17,703 nucleotides of DNA from an uncultured Dialister sp. (GCA_900545785.1 URAA01000017.1:1-17703); one strand, 5' to 3'. Shown: positions 7,453 through 15,326, numbered from the stretch's first letter. Translations and numbers: made by a program. The notes: a model not told the origin generated them from the letters alone.

Positions 7453-8982
7453 ATGGCAACTGTTGCAGAAAGAATTGAACTTCTCCACAAGAACCTCGCT
7501 CACGTTGAGGCTATGGGCGGAGAAAAACGTGTTGAAAAACAGCACGAAAAAGGCAAGCTGACTGCTCGCGAGAGACTCGATCTTCTGTTTGATGAAGGCT
7601 CTTTCGTTGAAGTCAATGCACTGGTTAAATCCCGTTGCTACAACTTCGGCCAGGAAAAGAAAGATCTTCCCGGCGAAGGTGTTGTTACAGGTTACGGTAC
7701 TGTTGACGGCAGACTCGTATTTGCATTCGCACAGGACTTCACCGTAGAAGGCGGATCCCTCGGCGAAATGCATGCAGCTAAGATCGTTCACGTAAACGAA
7801 CTGGCTCTTAAGGTAGGTGCTCCCTGCGTAGGCCTGAACGACTCCGGCGGAGCTCGTATTCAGGAAGCGGTAGACGCACTTTCCGGTTATGGTAAAATTT
7901 TCTGGTGCAACACGATTGCATCCGGTGTAATTCCCCAGATTTCCGCAATTATGGGACCGTCTGCAGGCGGCGCTGTTTATTCTCCGGCACTGACAGACTT
8001 CATCTACATGGTAAAAGGCACATCCCAGATGTTCCTCACAGGACCTGCAGTAGTTGAATCTGTAACCGGCGAAAAGATCACAGCTGAAGCTCTCGGCGGT
8101 GCAATGACCCATAACCGCACATCCGGCGTTGCTCAGTTTGCAGCTGAAAATGATGAAGACTGCATTAAACAGATTCGTTATTTGCTGTCCTTCCTGCCCA
8201 GCAACAACATGGAAGATGCACCGATCGTTGAAACAGGTGACGATCCTTCCCGTACAGACCCGGCTCTTGATACACTGATGCCGGAAAACTCCAATGCACC
8301 TTACGATATGTATGATGTATTGAAATCTATCGTTGATAACGGCGAATTCTACGATGTAGCAAAAGAATGGGCTAAAAACATTATTACCGGATTCTGCCGT
8401 ATGGACGGACAGACAGTCGGCATCATTGCTAACCAGCCGAACTTCATGGCAGGCTGCTTGGACTACAATGCTTCCGATAAAGCTGCTCGTTTCATCCGTT
8501 TCTGCGACTGCTTCAATATTCCGGTTCTCAACGTAGTTGACGTACCCGGATTCCTCCCCGGCAAACAGCAGGAATATGCCGGCGTTATTCGCCACGGCGC
8601 TAAAATGCTGTTCGCATACTGCGAAGCTACAGTTCCGAAGATTACCCTTATTCTCCGTAAAGCATACGGCGGTTCCTATATCGCTATGTGCTCCCGTGAA
8701 CAGGGTGCTGACCAGGTATTTGCTTGGCCGACAGCTGAAATCGCTGTTATGGGACCTGCAGGCGCAGCTAACATCATCTTCAAGAAGGATCCGAACAAAG
8801 ATCAGCGTACAAAAGAATATGTTGATGAATTTGCAACTCCTTACAAAGCAGCAGAACGCGGCTATGTAGACGCAGTTATTGATCCGAGAAACTCTCGTCC
8901 GGTAGTTATCAATGCTCTGAAGATGCTTGCTTCCAAACACGAAGTACATCCGGCTAAGAAACACGGAAATATTCCGCTGTAA
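7453..8982 (+). CDS. mmdA: Methylmalonyl-CoA decarboxylase alpha subunit (carboxyltransferase)
   Basis: This 509-residue protein has two crotonase-like halves, as in the carboxyltransferase subunits of propionyl-CoA carboxylase and methylmalonyl-CoA decarboxylase. It moves the carboxyl group of (S)-methylmalonyl-CoA to biotin on the gamma subunit, releasing propionyl-CoA. Visible are GGSLGE (100-105), the oxyanion-hole segments SGGARIQE (131-138) and GPSAGG (168-173) in the first half, and DVPGFLPG followed by RKAYGGSY (near 403-410) in the second. The neighbours (epimerase upstream, delta and biotin-carrier genes downstream, no biotin carboxylase) favour decarboxylase over carboxylase. GGAGGTG precedes the ATG. 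Codon use is strongly biased, as expected for an abundant enzyme. Confidence 0.95.
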   Translation: MATVAERIELLHKNLAHVEAMGGEKRVEKQHEKGKLTARERLDLLFDEGSFVEVNALVKSRCYNFGQEKKDLPGEGVVTGYGTVDGRLVFAFAQDFTVEGGSLGEMHAAKIVHVNELALKVGAPCVGLNDSGGARIQEAVDALSGYGKIFWCNTIASGVIPQISAIMGPSAGGAVYSPALTDFIYMVKGTSQMFLTGPAVVESVTGEKITAEALGGAMTHNRTSGVAQFAAENDEDCIKQIRYLLSFLPSNNMEDAPIVETGDDPSRTDPALDTLMPENSNAPYDMYDVLKSIVDNGEFYDVAKEWAKNIITGFCRMDGQTVGIIANQPNFMAGCLDYNASDKAARFIRFCDCFNIPVLNVVDVPGFLPGKQQEYAGVIRHGAKMLFAYCEATVPKITLILRKAYGGSYIAMCSREQGADQVFAWPTAEIAVMGPAGAANIIFKKDPNKDQRTKEYVDEFATPYKAAERGYVDAVIDPRNSRPVVINALKMLASKHEVHPAKKHGNIPL

Positions 8983-9021
8983 TAGATAGCTTACATTGAT
9001 ATATTGAAAGGATGGGTATAG

Positions 9022-9333
9022 ATGGATAACGAAACAGTTATGTATACCGCGGTATTTGCTGCCATCGTGGCAGTAATAGCCCTGATCATGATCTGGCAAG
9101 TACGTTCATCTCTCAATCAGTCCTCAGCACCGGCTCCGGCAGCTCCGGCTCCCAAGAGAGCAGCGGCAGCTCCGGCTCCCAAAGCAGCAGATAATGGTGC
9201 TGTAGTAGCAGCTATTGCCGCAGCAGTCGTTGCTATGGGCGGTGGAGAAATCGTTATGATCCGCCCGGCAGCTAGATCTGGCTGGACAACAGGTGCTCGT
9301 ATTGCAGGTGTTTCTGGAAACCAGCAGTTCTAA
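9022..9333 (+). CDS. mmdD: Methylmalonyl-CoA decarboxylase delta subunit (membrane anchor)
   Basis: This 103-residue OadG/MmdD-type protein has one N-terminal membrane helix (about 6-26, ending IMIWQVRSS), an Ala/Pro-rich linker (about 35-58) and a small C-terminal segment ending GWTTGARIAGVSGNQQF. In the family this subunit anchors the soluble alpha subunit to the membrane beta subunit and helps assemble the complex. The short C-terminal tail with Ile-Arg-Pro and a Trp resembles other delta subunits. AAAGGA lies about 9 bases before the ATG, and the gene starts 39 bases after mmdA. The partner beta subunit is not encoded here. Confidence 0.88.
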   Translation: MDNETVMYTAVFAAIVAVIALIMIWQVRSSLNQSSAPAPAAPAPKRAAAAPAPKAADNGAVVAAIAAAVVAMGGGEIVMIRPAARSGWTTGARIAGVSGNQQF

Positions 9334-9369
9334 TTGAAAGTTGAAAGTACAAAATTAGGAGGAAGAACA

Positions 9370-9795
9370 ATGAGAAAATTTACCGTAACAGTTAACGGCC
9401 AAGATTACGATGTAGTAGTTAAAGACGGTGGAGCAGCAGCTCCGGCAGCAGCAGCTCCGGCAGCAGCACCGGCTCCCGCAGCAGCTCCGGCTCCGGCAGC
9501 AGCTCCGGCTCCGGCAGCAGCTCCCGCACCGGCTCCGGCTCCCGCAGCAGCTCCGGCTCCTGCAGCAGCTCCCGCCGGCGCAGGCGAAGTAGTAGAAGCT
9601 CCGATGCCGGGCAAGATTCTCAGCATCAACAAACATGTTGGTGATACAGTTGCAGCAGGCGACGAAGTTCTCGTTCTGGAAGCTATGAAGATGGGCAACC
9701 CGATCATGGCTCCCTGCGATGGCAAGATTACAGGCATGCCTGTATCTGTAGGCCAGAGCGTTCAGGGCGGTGACGTACTCTTCACAGTCGGCTAA
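9370..9795 (+). CDS. mmdC: Methylmalonyl-CoA decarboxylase gamma subunit (biotin carrier)
   Basis: This 141-residue biotin carboxyl carrier has a short N-terminal part (MRKFTVTVNGQDYDVVVKD), a 47-residue Ala/Pro linker (22-68) and a C-terminal biotinyl domain with the EAMKM site (biotinylated Lys107) and flanking APMPG and GDVLFTVG turns. It shuttles CO2 from the alpha subunit to the membrane beta subunit, where decarboxylation drives Na+ export. The ATG at 9370 is chosen because AGGAGGA (9357-9363) precedes it. A TTG at 9334, right after the mmdD stop, lacks a ribosome binding site. It is the last gene before a strong terminator, so beta and epsilon genes are not in this operon. Confidence 0.94.
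   Translation: MRKFTVTVNGQDYDVVVKDGGAAAPAAAAPAAAPAPAAAPAPAAAPAPAAAPAPAPAPAAAPAPAAAPAGAGEVVEAPMPGKILSINKHVGDTVAAGDEVLVLEAMKMGNPIMAPCDGKITGMPVSVGQSVQGGDVLFTVG
9433..9573 (+). repeat. Ala/Pro linker repeat within the biotin-carrier gene
   Basis: Imperfect tandem copies of a GCAGCAGCTCCGGCT-like unit encode an AAAPAP-type flexible linker. A shorter tract of the same type lies in the neighbouring delta-subunit gene at about 9127-9186. The unit number is likely to vary between strains. Confidence 0.85.
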
Positions 9796-9805
9796 TTCTG
9801 ACTAT

Positions 9806-9837
9806 AAAAAAGGCAGTGCTTATGCACTGTCTTTTTT
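9806..9837. terminator. Strong bidirectional terminator ending the decarboxylase operon
   Basis: AAAAAAGGCAGTGC (9806-9819) and GCACTGTCTTTTTT (9824-9837) form a 14-bp stem, with one G-U pair, around the 4-base loop TTAT. T runs on both strands let it serve the plus-strand decarboxylase operon and the converging minus-strand regulator gene. Confidence 0.92.
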
Positions 9838-9882
9838 GTTTGCAAAAAAAAATGATAAATCGAATTTCATGTAATTATATGA

Positions 9883-10665
9883 TTATTTATTAATCCAATC
9901 AAGATGTAAATCATTTGAATATCGATTCCATTCTTTCGGCATTTCCACATTTGTAACAAGGACATCGATATCTTTTAAATTTGCAAATTTATATAGATTT
10001 TTGACATTTAATTTAGATGAATCGGCAAGTAAGATACTGACGTCTGCCTTTTCTAACAGTATCTGAGAAAGCCGAATGTGCTCTGCCATATAAGTGCTGA
10101 TAGAGTCGAATGAGAAACCTCCGCAAGATAAGAATGCTTTATTGAATGATAATGACGAAAGAAATTGTTCGGTAAAATAACCGCTTGCAGCCATTGTAGA
10201 AGGATTGGTTTTTCCGCCAAGAAGAAGTATCTGGCCGTTAAATTGAGAGGTGCCCTGATATATGGTTAATTTATTTGCTATCGTTATTGAATTGGTGATG
10301 ACAGTCAAATTGTTCTTTTTTAGAAGAAACGGGACCATTTGCTCGGTCGTACTTCCGCCGAGAATGGCAACAGAATCATTATCATCTATCATCTCAGCTG
10401 CATTGCTTGCAATCAGGCGTTTTTCTTCTGATTTATATTTGCTGCGTTTTTCATAAGATAATTCCAGATTTGTATCTTTTAATTTGACGGCGCCGCCAAA
10501 TACCTTTTTTAACAGTCTGTTGGAATCCAAGTAGTCTAAATCACGGCGAATCGTTTCAGTTGTTACCTGTAATTCTTCAGCCAGAGCAGTGACGTAAATT
10601 TTGTCGTAAATATTTAATTTATCAAGGATTTTTTTCCGTCGTATATTTTTAGAAACATTTGGCAT
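9883..10665 (-). CDS. DeoR-family transcriptional regulator
   Basis: This 260-residue protein has an N-terminal DeoR helix-turn-helix (about 5-55; VTTETIRRDLDYLDSNRLLKKVFGG is the recognition-helix region, abutting the family's conserved GGA turn) and a C-terminal DeoR sensor domain with GGSTTEQM. That sensor in the family binds sugar phosphates or similar small molecules in an isomerase-like fold. The start at 10665 is chosen because AGAGGTG lies just upstream; an in-frame ATG at 10698 has no ribosome binding site. It diverges from the transporter/aldolase operon, which it most likely represses. The effector is unknown. It is more AT-rich than the succinate operon. Confidence 0.9.
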   Translation of the reverse strand: MPNVSKNIRRKKILDKLNIYDKIYVTALAEELQVTTETIRRDLDYLDSNRLLKKVFGGAVKLKDTNLELSYEKRSKYKSEEKRLIASNAAEMIDDNDSVAILGGSTTEQMVPFLLKKNNLTVITNSITIANKLTIYQGTSQFNGQILLLGGKTNPSTMAASGYFTEQFLSSLSFNKAFLSCGGFSFDSISTYMAEHIRLSQILLEKADVSILLADSSKLNVKNLYKFANLKDIDVLVTNVEMPKEWNRYSNDLHLDWINK

Positions 10666-10784
10666 TTTCTCACCTCTATACATTATACCTATTGTCATTT
10701 CTTGTTGGCAAGCGATTTTTTGTTGTAATTTATTTGGTTATTTTGGGAATATAATATTGTTTTACAGTAAATATACACAAATTA

Positions 10785-10814
10785 AATTGGAATTTTTCAA
10801 AAATCAATTATACT
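10785..10814 (+). promoter_or_regulatory. Promoter of the transporter operon with a candidate operator
   Basis: TTGGAA (10787-10792) and TATACT (10809-10814) are 16 bases apart, giving a start near 10821 and a leader of about 30 nt before the GTG at 10851. The spacer is filled by an imperfect inverted repeat, AATTG-GA-ATTTTT-C-AAAAAT-CAATT (10785-10809). A protein bound there would cover the promoter, so it is a candidate site for the divergent DeoR regulator. A second small dyad, TTTACAGTAAA, lies at 10761-10771. Confidence 0.45.
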
Positions 10815-10850
10815 TTCAATATATCCATAAGATAAGGACGGAGGGTTATA

Positions 10851-11594
10851 GTGATAGAGATACGAAATCTTAGTAAATCTTTTGAAGATACGGTAGTTTT
10901 GAATGATTTAAGTTGCAAAATCGATAAAAATGTTTTTACCGCACTTCTCGGGGCCAGCGGAGCCGGTAAATCTACTCTTTTGAGATGTATTAACGGGTTG
11001 ATTGTGGCAGATTCGGGAACAATCATTGTCAGTGATAAAGAAATACCGAGAAAAGAAAAGGATCTGCGAAAATTCAGGAAAAATATCGGTATCATATTTC
11101 AACAGTTTAATCTGGTCAAACGTCTTACCGTATTAGAAAATGTCTTATGCGGCCGCTTATCATATACTCCGTTTTGGCGTTCTATGTTGAAAAAATTTAC
11201 TGATGCAGATTATGAATTGGCAGAATATTATTTGAAAAAAGTGGGGCTTTATGAAAAGCGTTTTCAGAGAGCATCGCGTTTATCGGGAGGACAGCAGCAG
11301 CGTGTAGCCATAGCCAGAGCGCTTGTACAACAACCTGAAATTCTTTTGGCGGATGAACCTGTTGCAAGTTTAGATCCTAAAACGGCAAGAGACGTTATGC
11401 GACTGCTTGTCGATATCAGCAAAGAAGAAGGAATTACTTTAGTCGTTACTCTTCATTCCGTAGAACTTGCTATGGAATATTCCGAAAAAATCATCGGATT
11501 AAAGAAAGGGAAAATTGTTGTAGAGTACAATACCGGACAAATAGGTAAGTCAGATTTGCTTCAGTTATATGAAGACGTAGAGGTATCAGAATGA
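10851..11594 (+). CDS. Phosphonate-type ABC transporter ATP-binding protein (PhnC-like)
   Basis: This 247-residue ATPase has Walker A GASGAGKST (about 34-42), a Q-loop in GIIFQQFNLV, the signature LSGGQQQRVAIARAL, Walker B ILLADEPVASLDP and an H-loop in TLHSVELA. The overall pattern is nearest to PhnC, the energy subunit of phosphonate/phosphite importers. The start is a GTG, supported by GGAGGG five bases upstream. It overlaps the permease gene by four bases (ATGA), a sign of coupled translation. It is the first gene of a five-gene operon. Confidence 0.9.
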   Translation: MIEIRNLSKSFEDTVVLNDLSCKIDKNVFTALLGASGAGKSTLLRCINGLIVADSGTIIVSDKEIPRKEKDLRKFRKNIGIIFQQFNLVKRLTVLENVLCGRLSYTPFWRSMLKKFTDADYELAEYYLKKVGLYEKRFQRASRLSGGQQQRVAIARALVQQPEILLADEPVASLDPKTARDVMRLLVDISKEEGITLVVTLHSVELAMEYSEKIIGLKKGKIVVEYNTGQIGKSDLLQLYEDVEVSE

Positions 11595-12400
11595 AAGAAC
11601 AAAATTTATGCATAAAGAAAAATATGGAGACGAACAGAATTTCAGAAAGAATGGACAGAAGTATTCTTATCTGGGTTGCTGGTATCATTATTACCTTTTT
11701 CTGTTTTAAGGAAGTTGATTTTTCCATGGTTCGGATTATTCAAGGAATTCCGCAAATGGGAGAGTTTATATCAAAAGCATTGCCTCCTGATTTTACGAAT
11801 ATTGAAGATATGGGAAAGTCTATGTTGCAAACTATAGAAATTTCCATAGTAGGTACCTTGATAGCATGCATACTTTCATTCTTTTTGGCATTAGGGGCGG
11901 CATCTAATTTTACCCCTAATAAAATAACATATATTTGCTGCAGAACTACTTTAAATTTATTCAGGGCTATTTCAGAAATGATTATTGCTTTGTTGTTTGT
12001 AACGGCTGTCGGGCTGGGCCCCTTGTCGGGGGCGCTGGCATTATCCGTTCATTCTGCGGGGATGATGGGTAAATTTTTTGCCGAAGCCATCGAAAATATT
12101 GATGAAGGCCAAGTAGAAGCGGTGAGAGCATCGGGGGCAAGCAAATGGCAAATTTTCAGATATGCAGTCTTCCCGCAAGTATTACCGGAGTTTATAACAA
12201 CGACTTTATTTCGGTGGGAGACGAATATCAGATCGGCAACGGTGCTCGGTATGGTAGGAGCCGGCGGAATCGGATTTGATTTAATCACTTCCATACGCTT
12301 ATTTCAATATCAGGAAACGTCGGCTATTATTTTACTTACGTTGATTACGGTGATGATTATCGATCAGATAAATAATTATTTGCGTTCTAAAATTATCTAA
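11591..12400 (+). CDS. Phosphonate-type ABC transporter permease (PhnE-like)
   Basis: This 269-residue inner-membrane protein has about six membrane segments (first near 27-42). The EAA loop that docks on the ATPase is visible as EAVRASGASKWQIFRYAVFP, followed by RSATVLGMVGAGGIGFDL, a typical PhnE stretch. It forms the membrane channel with the ATPase encoded in the overlapping upstream gene and would accept substrate from the binding lipoprotein encoded two genes downstream. Only one permease gene is present, so it probably acts as a homodimer. Confidence 0.9.
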   Translation: MKEQNLCIKKNMETNRISERMDRSILIWVAGIIITFFCFKEVDFSMVRIIQGIPQMGEFISKALPPDFTNIEDMGKSMLQTIEISIVGTLIACILSFFLALGAASNFTPNKITYICCRTTLNLFRAISEMIIALLFVTAVGLGPLSGALALSVHSAGMMGKFFAEAIENIDEGQVEAVRASGASKWQIFRYAVFPQVLPEFITTTLFRWETNIRSATVLGMVGAGGIGFDLITSIRLFQYQETSAIILLTLITVMIIDQINNYLRSKII

Positions 12401-12410
12401 GGAGACGGGC

Positions 12411-13601
12411 ATGGAGATCAGTGAAAAGATATTGAAAACAGGTAAAAATCCTAAGGCTGATGCAAGGACACAAAAGGAATTATTAAAACGCAGCGGAGTC
12501 GATTTGATAGAGATGGATATAGGGGAGCCGAATTTTACGACACCGGATTTCATTATTGAAGAAGCATATCATGCGATGAAAGCGGGATTTACGCATTATA
12601 CTCCGGTGGAGGGATATCTCAGTTTAAGAGAAAGCATCTGTGAGAAACTTAAAAAAGAAAATAATATTTCTTATTTGCCGGAAGAAATACTGGTGTCGTC
12701 AGGAGCGAAACAATCTATATCAAATGCTCTGTTTGCTTTATTAAATGACGGTGATGAGGTTTTAATTCCCATACCGTGCTGGGACAGTTATCCCAATATG
12801 GTTCGTCTGGCAGGAGGGGTTCCTGTTTTAGTGGAGCTTGATGAAAATAATCGTTTTGAGCCGGTATTAGAAAGATTTCAAGAACAAATCACCGATAAAA
12901 CAAAAGCCATTATTTTAAATAATCCCCATAATCCGACAGGCAGGGTGTATTCACAAAACCTCATAAAAAAAATCTGCCGGCTGGCGATGGATTATGGCTT
13001 ATATATAATTTCTGATGAGATTTATGAATATTTACTTTATGGAGGTGATTTAGTATCGCCCGCAGCAATTGATGAAGAGGTAAAAAGGCATACGGTAACA
13101 ATAAACGGATTATCTAAATCTTTTGCAATGACAGGTTGGAGAATCGGTTATGCTGCAGGTCCGAGGGAAATAATTTCAGCGATGAAAACTTTTCAGAGTT
13201 ATACAACTTCAAATTCAAGCTCAGTTACACAAAAAGCATCGGAAGCAGCAGTTAAAGCGGGAAAAATTTGTGCGCAAAACATGGTTTCGGAATTTGCGGA
13301 AAGACGATTATTTATCATGAAAGGTCTTCGTGAAATCGGAATCAATGATTTTTATGAACCGGAAGGCGCATTTTATATATTTCCTGATATTTCAAAATAT
13401 ATCGGTTGCAGAAATAAAGATACGGTCATTACAAATGCCGATGTTTTTTGCCGGTTCATCTTGGAAAGTGCAAATGTTTCTATCAGCAGCGGAAGCTTAT
13501 TTTATGCACCCGGTCATGTCAGAATCTCCTATTCCAATTCTTTGGAAAATATTGACGCCGCCATGAAAAGAATTCAAAAGGCACTCGATTCATTATCATG
13601 A
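12411..13601 (+). CDS. Class I pyridoxal-phosphate aminotransferase
   Basis: This 396-residue fold-type I enzyme shows NNPHNPTG (Asn174), SDEIYEYLLY (Asp202, Tyr205), the cofactor lysine in LSKSFAMTGWR (Lys236) and a C-terminal carboxylate-binding arginine in HVRISYS (Arg371). It is nearest to the aspartate/aromatic aminotransferase subgroup (AspC/PatA-like), so it moves an amino group from an amino acid to a 2-oxo acid. AAGGAGA precedes the ATG, which lies 10 bases after the permease stop. Its place inside a transporter operon, between permease and binding-protein genes, suggests it acts on the imported compound or its product. The class V fold of the usual 2-aminoethylphosphonate transaminase (PhnW) is not seen. 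Confidence 0.9.
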   Translation: MEISEKILKTGKNPKADARTQKELLKRSGVDLIEMDIGEPNFTTPDFIIEEAYHAMKAGFTHYTPVEGYLSLRESICEKLKKENNISYLPEEILVSSGAKQSISNALFALLNDGDEVLIPIPCWDSYPNMVRLAGGVPVLVELDENNRFEPVLERFQEQITDKTKAIILNNPHNPTGRVYSQNLIKKICRLAMDYGLYIISDEIYEYLLYGGDLVSPAAIDEEVKRHTVTINGLSKSFAMTGWRIGYAAGPREIISAMKTFQSYTTSNSSSVTQKASEAAVKAGKICAQNMVSEFAERRLFIMKGLREIGINDFYEPEGAFYIFPDISKYIGCRNKDTVITNADVFCRFILESANVSISSGSLFYAPGHVRISYSNSLENIDAAMKRIQKALDSLS

Positions 13602-13628
13602 AATAACATTTGTGGAAAAGAGGATAAA

Positions 13629-14537
13629 ATGAGAACTATTTCAGAGTTTATAAATCTTCGTAAATCATTGTCGGCAGTTTTTGCTACACTGTTTTTGTGT
13701 TTGGCCGTATTGATTTTTGCCGGTTGCGGCAATGATGACGGCAGTAAGGCTAAAGCGTTCAGGCTGGGGATTATTCCTTCCGAAAATGCACAGGAAACTC
13801 AAAAATCCTTTGCTCCTTTAGTTTCTTATTTGGAAAAAACGATGAATGTCAAAATTGAAGCTTCCGTAGCTACAGATTACAATGCAGTGGTGGAAGCAAT
13901 GCGGGCAGGTCATTTAGATGCTGCTATGTTCGGACCTTTTTCTTATGTCATGGCGAATGAGAGGGCAGGTGCACAAGTGGTTGTTGCCCGTGTGGGGGTA
14001 ACGGGTCTTCCTACCTATAAGTCGTATATTTATACCCGCAGTGACAGCGGCATCAATTCTTTACAAGATTTAAAAGGGAAAAGTTTTGCTTTTACGGATC
14101 CCGGCTCTGCTTCCGGATATTTGATTCCGTCAAAGGTATTTTTAGACAATAAAATGTCTTCTAAAGATTTTTCCAGTACGATTTATACCAACGGGCAAGA
14201 TGCATCTGTTTTGGCGGTAAAAAATAAATCGGTTGATGCAGCCTGCGGTGATGAGATGACTTGGGAACGTTCCATTTCTGCCGGAATTGTAGGAAAAGAT
14301 GAATTGAAAATCCTTGCTTCTGCAGATATTCCTCAGTCTCCGTTTGCCGTATCTAAAGATATATCACCGGAAATGAAGAAAAAATTTGTCGATGCCATGT
14401 TAAAAGTCGGCAAGGAGGCACCGGAGACACTGAAACCTTTAAAAGCTAAAGGATACGTTGAAACCACCGACGATAATTATAAGATCATCAGAGACACGGC
14501 AAAAGCTTTGAATTTGGATTTATCCAAAATGAAATAA
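13629..14537 (+). CDS. Phosphonate-type ABC transporter substrate-binding lipoprotein (PhnD-like)
   Basis: This 302-residue protein has a lipoprotein signal ending in FAGC (Cys33 lipidated), followed by a PhnD-type binding fold: LGIIPSE, MFGPFSYVMA, DPGSASGYLIPS (157-168) and QDASVLAVKNKSVDAAC (190-206). In phosphonate-binding relatives the SxSG-containing loop holds the phosphonate oxygens, and a histidine usually stands in the GxH motif before the AVxN segment. Here that position is Gln190. The pocket therefore keeps the oxyanion loop but may hold a different ligand. AGAGGA precedes the ATG. The gene is cotranscribed with the ATPase and permease genes. Transporter class is confident; substrate is not. 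Confidence 0.88.
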   Translation: MRTISEFINLRKSLSAVFATLFLCLAVLIFAGCGNDDGSKAKAFRLGIIPSENAQETQKSFAPLVSYLEKTMNVKIEASVATDYNAVVEAMRAGHLDAAMFGPFSYVMANERAGAQVVVARVGVTGLPTYKSYIYTRSDSGINSLQDLKGKSFAFTDPGSASGYLIPSKVFLDNKMSSKDFSSTIYTNGQDASVLAVKNKSVDAACGDEMTWERSISAGIVGKDELKILASADIPQSPFAVSKDISPEMKKKFVDAMLKVGKEAPETLKPLKAKGYVETTDDNYKIIRDTAKALNLDLSKMK

Positions 14538-14558
14538 TTTTTGAAAGAAGAATAGTAT

Positions 14559-15326
14559 ATGGCAAATCCGATAAAAGATAAAATAGCACGGGGAAAGCCT
14601 GCCATAGGTGTTTCCATCATGTTTCCGTCGGCTCAGCTGGTAGAAATGGCAGGACGGCTGGGGTATGACTGGGTTCTGATTGACTGTGAACACGGTTCCA
14701 TTTCTGTTGAACAGGCAGAACGTATGATAACGGCTGCCGAAGCGGCGGGAATTGTTCCTGTTGTACGGCCCCCGTCTGACGATCCCGATATAATAGGGCA
14801 GCTGATGGATTGCGGAGCAAAAGGCATACAGGCTCCTCATATAAGAACTGCCAAAGAGGCTGAAAAGATAGTTGATGCGGTCAAGTATTTTCCTGAAGGC
14901 CATAGAAGTATAGCCGTCGGGACCAGAGCGGCCCATTACGGATTCAACTTATCAATGGCGGAATATGCTGAAAAATCAAATGAAGAGATGCTTGTTTGTA
15001 TTCAGATAGAAGATAAAGAGGCTTTGGCGGAACTTCCGGAGATTTATAAAGTAAAAGGTATTGATGTCTTATTTATCGGCCCGTCCGATTTGTCCCAGTC
15101 CTTAGGCCACCCGGGCGACTACGAGCATCCCGTTGTCAAAGAGGCGATCAGTGATGCTTTCCGCTTTATTGAAAGCATAGGCATTGCCGCCGGAACGGCA
15201 GGAAATATTGATTATTTGCCCAAGCGTTTAGGTCAGGGCGTACTATATTATTATGTCCATATAACAACGCTTCTGAAGTATTCGACACAAGAAGTTTTCA
15301 GAAAATTACAGGAAGCAGAGGAATAA
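14559..15326 (+). CDS. HpcH/HpaI-family aldolase
   Basis: This 255-residue class II (metal-dependent) aldolase cleaves 4-hydroxy-2-oxo acids to pyruvate (or a related oxo acid) and an aldehyde. Family active-site residues are all present: Asp42, Glu44 and His45 in IDCEHG, Arg70 in VVRPP, the metal ligand pair Gln149 and Glu151 in CIQIEDKEAL, and Asp177 in IGPSDLSQSLG. Relatives include 4-hydroxy-2-oxoheptanedioate, 2-keto-3-deoxyrhamnonate and 5-keto-4-deoxyglucarate aldolases, which sequence alone cannot separate. The ribosome binding site is weak (GAAAGAAG). It is the last gene of the transporter operon and is followed by a terminator. Confidence 0.9.
   Translation: MANPIKDKIARGKPAIGVSIMFPSAQLVEMAGRLGYDWVLIDCEHGSISVEQAERMITAAEAAGIVPVVRPPSDDPDIIGQLMDCGAKGIQAPHIRTAKEAEKIVDAVKYFPEGHRSIAVGTRAAHYGFNLSMAEYAEKSNEEMLVCIQIEDKEALAELPEIYKVKGIDVLFIGPSDLSQSLGHPGDYEHPVVKEAISDAFRFIESIGIAAGTAGNIDYLPKRLGQGVLYYYVHITTLLKYSTQEVFRKLQEAEE

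Noticed and set aside
7372..9099. Long minus-strand open frame of 575 codons opposite mmdA
   Set aside because: It lies wholly antisense to the clear decarboxylase alpha gene, is rich in Cys, Ser and Asn with no recognisable motif, and has no credible ribosome binding site. It is a by-product of the biased codon use of mmdA.
9334..9369. TTG start for the biotin-carrier gene at 9334
   Set aside because: It directly follows the mmdD stop with no ribosome binding site, while the ATG at 9370 has AGGAGGA at proper distance and begins the family-typical N-terminus.
9433..9573. Regular repeats as a CRISPR-like array
   Set aside because: The repeats are in frame within the biotin-carrier gene, have no spacers and encode a typical Ala/Pro linker.
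7453..9795. Propionyl-CoA or acetyl-CoA carboxylase
   Set aside because: No biotin carboxylase gene is present, while an OadG/MmdD-type membrane anchor and an epimerase are adjacent, which fits a decarboxylase.
10682..10687. Minus-strand TATAAT as the promoter of the DeoR gene
   Set aside because: Transcription would start near 10675, inside the ribosome binding site of the chosen start, and no good -35 box lies upstream, so the real promoter is unresolved.
10851..14537. Phosphonate degradation cluster (C-P lyase or phosphonatase)
   Set aside because: Only transporter parts resemble phosphonate genes. No PhnG-PhnM, PhnX or PhnW homologue is present, so the label is limited to transporter type.
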